DNA of 9,161 bases from an uncultured Clostridia bacterium (GTDB lineage Bacteria; Bacillota; Clostridia; Oscillospirales; Acutalibacteraceae): positions 1 through 9,161 of the forward strand of contig CAMCIX010000042.1 of NCBI GenBank assembly GCA_945875045.1, in the 5' to 3' direction. A program made the translations under genes and the position numbers. Below the pieces are notes generated by a model, which saw only the letters and a program-made list of their open reading frames with translations, had not been told where the DNA came from and ran no database searches. This document shows positions 6,938 through 9,161 of the stretch, one piece after another (the stretch's first letter is position 1; each line of letters opens with the position of its first letter).

Positions 6938-7864
6938 TTACTGCTGAATCATTCGTATTAGCTCAAGGGTCTTGTTGTCAACCGCCACTGAAGACTCTTT
7001 AAGCTGTGAAAATACCTCGAAAAATTTTTCCTTATTACCTGTTTCAAAATACAGTTTAAGTCTAACCTTGTAAGGGTTTAGCAAGCGTGGGTACTGCTCA
7101 AAAAATCGGTTTCCCCAAAGCTCGGATTTTTCATATTCCTTAAGCTCCATTACCCTGCCGATAAGAGCTTCATAACATTCCTCGGTAAGACTGCTCCTCG
7201 CATTTTGAAAAAGCATTTCGCAAAGCTGTTCCATTTGGGCTACATAATCTATTTGCTCAATCTTGGTGAAAACATTTTGCCTGAGCATATGATTCATATA
7301 CTTAATAAGCTTTAAAACAAGCTTTTGGCATTCTTCATCCTCTATATCAAGCTCTTCTATCATATACTTAGTTTTTCTGACATTTTCGCGAAAGACATCC
7401 ATCTTGCTCTGCAAAAAGGACGCCGCATAGTGGGCAACCTCCGAATCGTCGCTGTCAAGAGCAAGGGCTATGGCGGCATATGACTCATCGGTCTCACCCA
7501 AAAGCACATTAAGCATATTAGCGCGTTTCTTCTCTTTATCAGAGACAAGAATTGCCTCTTCTATAGAGACGATATTGCGTTCTCTCGCTTCATCGGCCTT
7601 AACCCGTGCGATATGTCTTTTTTTGCTGAATTCAACATCCGAAAGGTCTCTGTTTCCGATTTTTATAAACCGATACTTTATAAAAGAAAACAGAAAATAC
7701 ATAATGCCGACTATCGGGCAAAGCAGCATAATGGTCGCGTGCATCACATACTGATTTCGGTTATCCGTATCCCTTTTAAAGATGAGCCACCAAATCAGAT
7801 AACCGACAGAAGCTGCGGTATTTAAGATAATAAGGCATAAGAAAATTATTCCTGCGCGCGTCAT
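6938..7864 (-). CDS. pelE: PelE, membrane-anchored helical-repeat scaffold of the Pel complex
   Basis: A 308-residue protein with two N-terminal membrane segments (about 4-28 and 40-63), then a cytoplasmic all-helical region. The stretch around 100-155 (IEEAILVSDKEKKRANML, then LDSDDSEVAHYAASFLQSK) has the look of PelE, where paired helices resemble TPR or HEAT repeats. Two more helical repeat-like blocks follow, ending in NPYKVRLKLYFETGNKEKFF near 263-282, a TPR-like pair. PelE is known to pair with PelD and help assemble the PelF-PelG complex. Its ATG overlaps the pelD stop as ATGA, and the last pelD codons carry a GGGGAGAGG ribosome-binding stretch, so translation is coupled. Length is close to the Pseudomonas protein (about 330). 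Sequence divergence means the name relies on both the repeat signature and the gene order. Confidence 0.87.
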   Translation of the reverse strand: MTRAGIIFLCLIILNTAASVGYLIWWLIFKRDTDNRNQYVMHATIMLLCPIVGIMYFLFSFIKYRFIKIGNRDLSDVEFSKKRHIARVKADEARERNIVSIEEAILVSDKEKKRANMLNVLLGETDESYAAIALALDSDDSEVAHYAASFLQSKMDVFRENVRKTKYMIEELDIEDEECQKLVLKLIKYMNHMLRQNVFTKIEQIDYVAQMEQLCEMLFQNARSSLTEECYEALIGRVMELKEYEKSELWGNRFFEQYPRLLNPYKVRLKLYFETGNKEKFFEVFSQLKESSVAVDNKTLELIRMIQQ

Positions 7865-9114
7865 AATTCCCTCTCCCCGCTTACAGCCGTGCTGATTCCG
7901 TTTTGATTAAGTTCTGCCCTTATACGGTCGCATTCTTGCCTCTCAGTACCGATAATAAGAATATTAATTCCGCCGTCTTCACCGTATCCGATACAGCAAA
8001 ACGGATTAAGCAGAGAATTGATAACGGAAACAGCGCTTTCCGCGTCCTTTGAAGTGACCTTCAGCAGATAATAATCCGTCATACCGTTCCTTTTCGCCTC
8101 ACGGAATATATCAACAAGCTCCGCAAACGCTTGCGTATTTAGCGCCAAACCGCCTAATGAACAGCGTTCCTCTTTAAGAAGCTCCATATACTCTTCTGCG
8201 CGCTTCACCGATTTTTTGATAAGCTTGCAAAGCACAGTCAAACGGTTTGATTCATCGATAGTCATTCGCTCAAATGGAATACTCCAAAGCATAATTATCA
8301 TATTAGGCTTGCCGTCTTCAAAAAGGGTATATGCCATAGTCGGATATTCCGAATCCATATCACGGTTAAGATATACAATGTCCTTTATAACCGCATCATA
8401 AATCGGCTCTTTACCCGGAAGATAAAACGTATCGCCCATTGAAGCCGCCTTTTTAGAGGTATACCCGAACAGCCGTGCATAATTATCGCCGTCAATAAAG
8501 TAAATTGAAACATCGTTACACTCGGTCACTTTTTTTACAAGCGTAAGAGCACGGAAGAGAATTTTTGTCGGGTCATCCTCGCCGAGTTGTTCTATTATAT
8601 CGTAGACCGTACCGAGGCTGTAATCATAATTTACGACCTGGGTAATAAGTCCCTCCTTTACACGGAGGTTACTGTCGTTTATATCGGTAATGTCGGTCAC
8701 TTGTTCGGACAAGAAGTCTACTTCCTGTTCCTTTTCCTCCTTCAGGAAATTTATCTGATCCTTCATATATCCGACTACCAGACCCACAATAAATATTTCG
8801 GCAATCCAAACATAAGTGTTATAGTCGGTTACCACTTCAATTCCCGAGTTATTGTACATCTGCCTGAAAATATACCCCGCTGTGGCAAGGAGGGCCGAAA
8901 AGGTTGCCTGCCTTTGACCGTGGACTACAGCAAACAGTAAAACATAAATCAGGTAAAAGTCGATTTTTGAGAAGTAGAGACTTTCGGTAGCGCGGTTGTT
9001 AAGCATAAAAAACGGAATAAACAAAACCAAATTTTCTATATAGGGGAAAGCCGCACCGAAAAGCTTTATTATTTTATAGTAAATTCTGCGCCAAATGCTA
9101 AGACCCGGATGATC
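7861..9114 (-). CDS. pelD: PelD, GAF plus degenerate GGDEF regulatory membrane protein (5' end missing)
   Basis: The 417 genomic codons lack the true start, because the reading frame runs straight into adapter at 9115. Four hydrophobic segments come first (roughly genomic residues 27-42, 51-66, 70-84 and 102-117), then a likely coiled-coil linker rich in Glu, Lys and Asp (about 118-155), a GAF domain (about 165-305, with VSIYFIDGD and MIIMLWSIPFERM), and a C-terminal degenerate GGDEF-like domain (about 320-417). The GGDEF active loop is replaced by GYGEDGGINILI, so no cyclase activity is expected. PelD is the inner-membrane receptor that, in studied systems, binds c-di-GMP through an RxxD I-site and switches on Pel synthesis. 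I see no RxxD at the equivalent place; the aligned residues are about LNPF. Few residues are likely missing at the N-terminus, since the first membrane segment is present. The stop overlaps the pelE start. Confidence 0.88.
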   Translation of the reverse strand, partial: DHPGLSIWRRIYYKIIKLFGAAFPYIENLVLFIPFFMLNNRATESLYFSKIDFYLIYVLLFAVVHGQRQATFSALLATAGYIFRQMYNNSGIEVVTDYNTYVWIAEIFIVGLVVGYMKDQINFLKEEKEQEVDFLSEQVTDITDINDSNLRVKEGLITQVVNYDYSLGTVYDIIEQLGEDDPTKILFRALTLVKKVTECNDVSIYFIDGDNYARLFGYTSKKAASMGDTFYLPGKEPIYDAVIKDIVYLNRDMDSEYPTMAYTLFEDGKPNMIIMLWSIPFERMTIDESNRLTVLCKLIKKSVKRAEEYMELLKEERCSLGGLALNTQAFAELVDIFREAKRNGMTDYYLLKVTSKDAESAVSVINSLLNPFCCIGYGEDGGINILIIGTERQECDRIRAELNQNGISTAVSGEREL

Positions 9115-9161
9115 CTGTCTCTTATACACATCTCCGAGCCCACGAGACCTCTCTACATCTC
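9115..9161 (+). other. Nextera i7-side sequencing adapter (not biological)
   Basis: From 9115, CTGTCTCTTATACACATCT is the reverse complement of the Tn5 mosaic end, and CCGAGCCCACGAGAC (9134-9148) completes the read-2 adapter. Positions 9149-9156 (CTCTCTAC) match the Nextera i7 index N707, and 9157-9161 (ATCTC) match the start of P7. Genomic sequence ends at 9114. Any reading frame entering this stretch on the minus strand picks up the false peptide MYKRQ. Confidence 0.98.

Noticed and set aside
8355..8364. RDMD in PelD as a possible c-di-GMP RxxD site
   Set aside because: It lies in the GAF domain, about 120 residues before the degenerate GGDEF loop, so it is not in the I-site position.
8587..8940. 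Plus-strand open frames opposite the pel genes (the longest are about 117 codons, here and at 2013-2366)
   Set aside because: They lie entirely antisense to well-supported genes with recognisable domains, have no convincing ribosome sites, and show no family motifs. They are shadow frames.
46..9114. CRISPR arrays, tRNA or rRNA genes, insertion sequences, riboswitches
   Set aside because: I found no repeated spaced units, tRNA-like cloverleaf sequence, transposase motifs or long untranslated region. Almost every base is coding, and the only Tn5 ends are the library adapters.

Overview
The window is a 9.07 kb piece of bacterial DNA (46-9114) with Illumina Nextera adapter sequence still attached at both ends. 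The adapters are complete enough to read the index barcodes. Every gene lies on the minus strand, so the biological reading direction is from 9114 down to 46. Genes abut or overlap, and the longest gap is 32 bases. No internal promoter or terminator is visible, so this looks like the interior of one long operon whose promoter and end both lie outside the contig.

The first five genes are a Gram-positive type pel exopolysaccharide cluster in the order pelD (5'-truncated), pelE, a PelA-deacetylase-like gene (DUF2194 type), pelF, pelG. This is the same order as the pelDEA(DA)FG cluster known from Bacillus cereus. PelD and PelE would form the membrane-associated regulatory and assembly scaffold. 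PelF is the cytoplasmic GT4 polymerase, which in studied Pel systems uses a UDP-sugar. PelG is the multi-spanning membrane partner for export. The DUF2194-type protein is a membrane-anchored extracytoplasmic protein at the position of the polymer deacetylase. No PelB or PelC outer-membrane component is present, which fits a Gram-positive (monoderm) host. Purine-rich Shine-Dalgarno sites, moderate-to-low GC and the family resemblances suggest a clostridial Firmicute, possibly from a metagenome. The genus cannot be told from the sequence.

Downstream of pelG, and translationally tied to it, come three glycosyltransferase genes that are not part of the core pel set. They are a GT4 enzyme overlapping pelG by 26 bases, a soluble GT2 enzyme of the dolichyl-phosphate-mannose-synthase-like type, and the first 34 codons of another GT4 gene, which the contig end cuts off. 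They may decorate the Pel polymer or begin a second glycan pathway.

Points worth a second look: (1) the DUF2194 protein seems to have lost the metal-binding residues of a CE4-type deacetylase; (2) PelD shows no RxxD c-di-GMP I-site in its degenerate GGDEF region; (3) the operon is extended by glycosyltransferases; (4) the pelD open reading frame begins in adapter sequence (the MYKRQ artefact); (5) the truncated terminal GT4 gene has an apparent one-base frameshift right next to the adapter.
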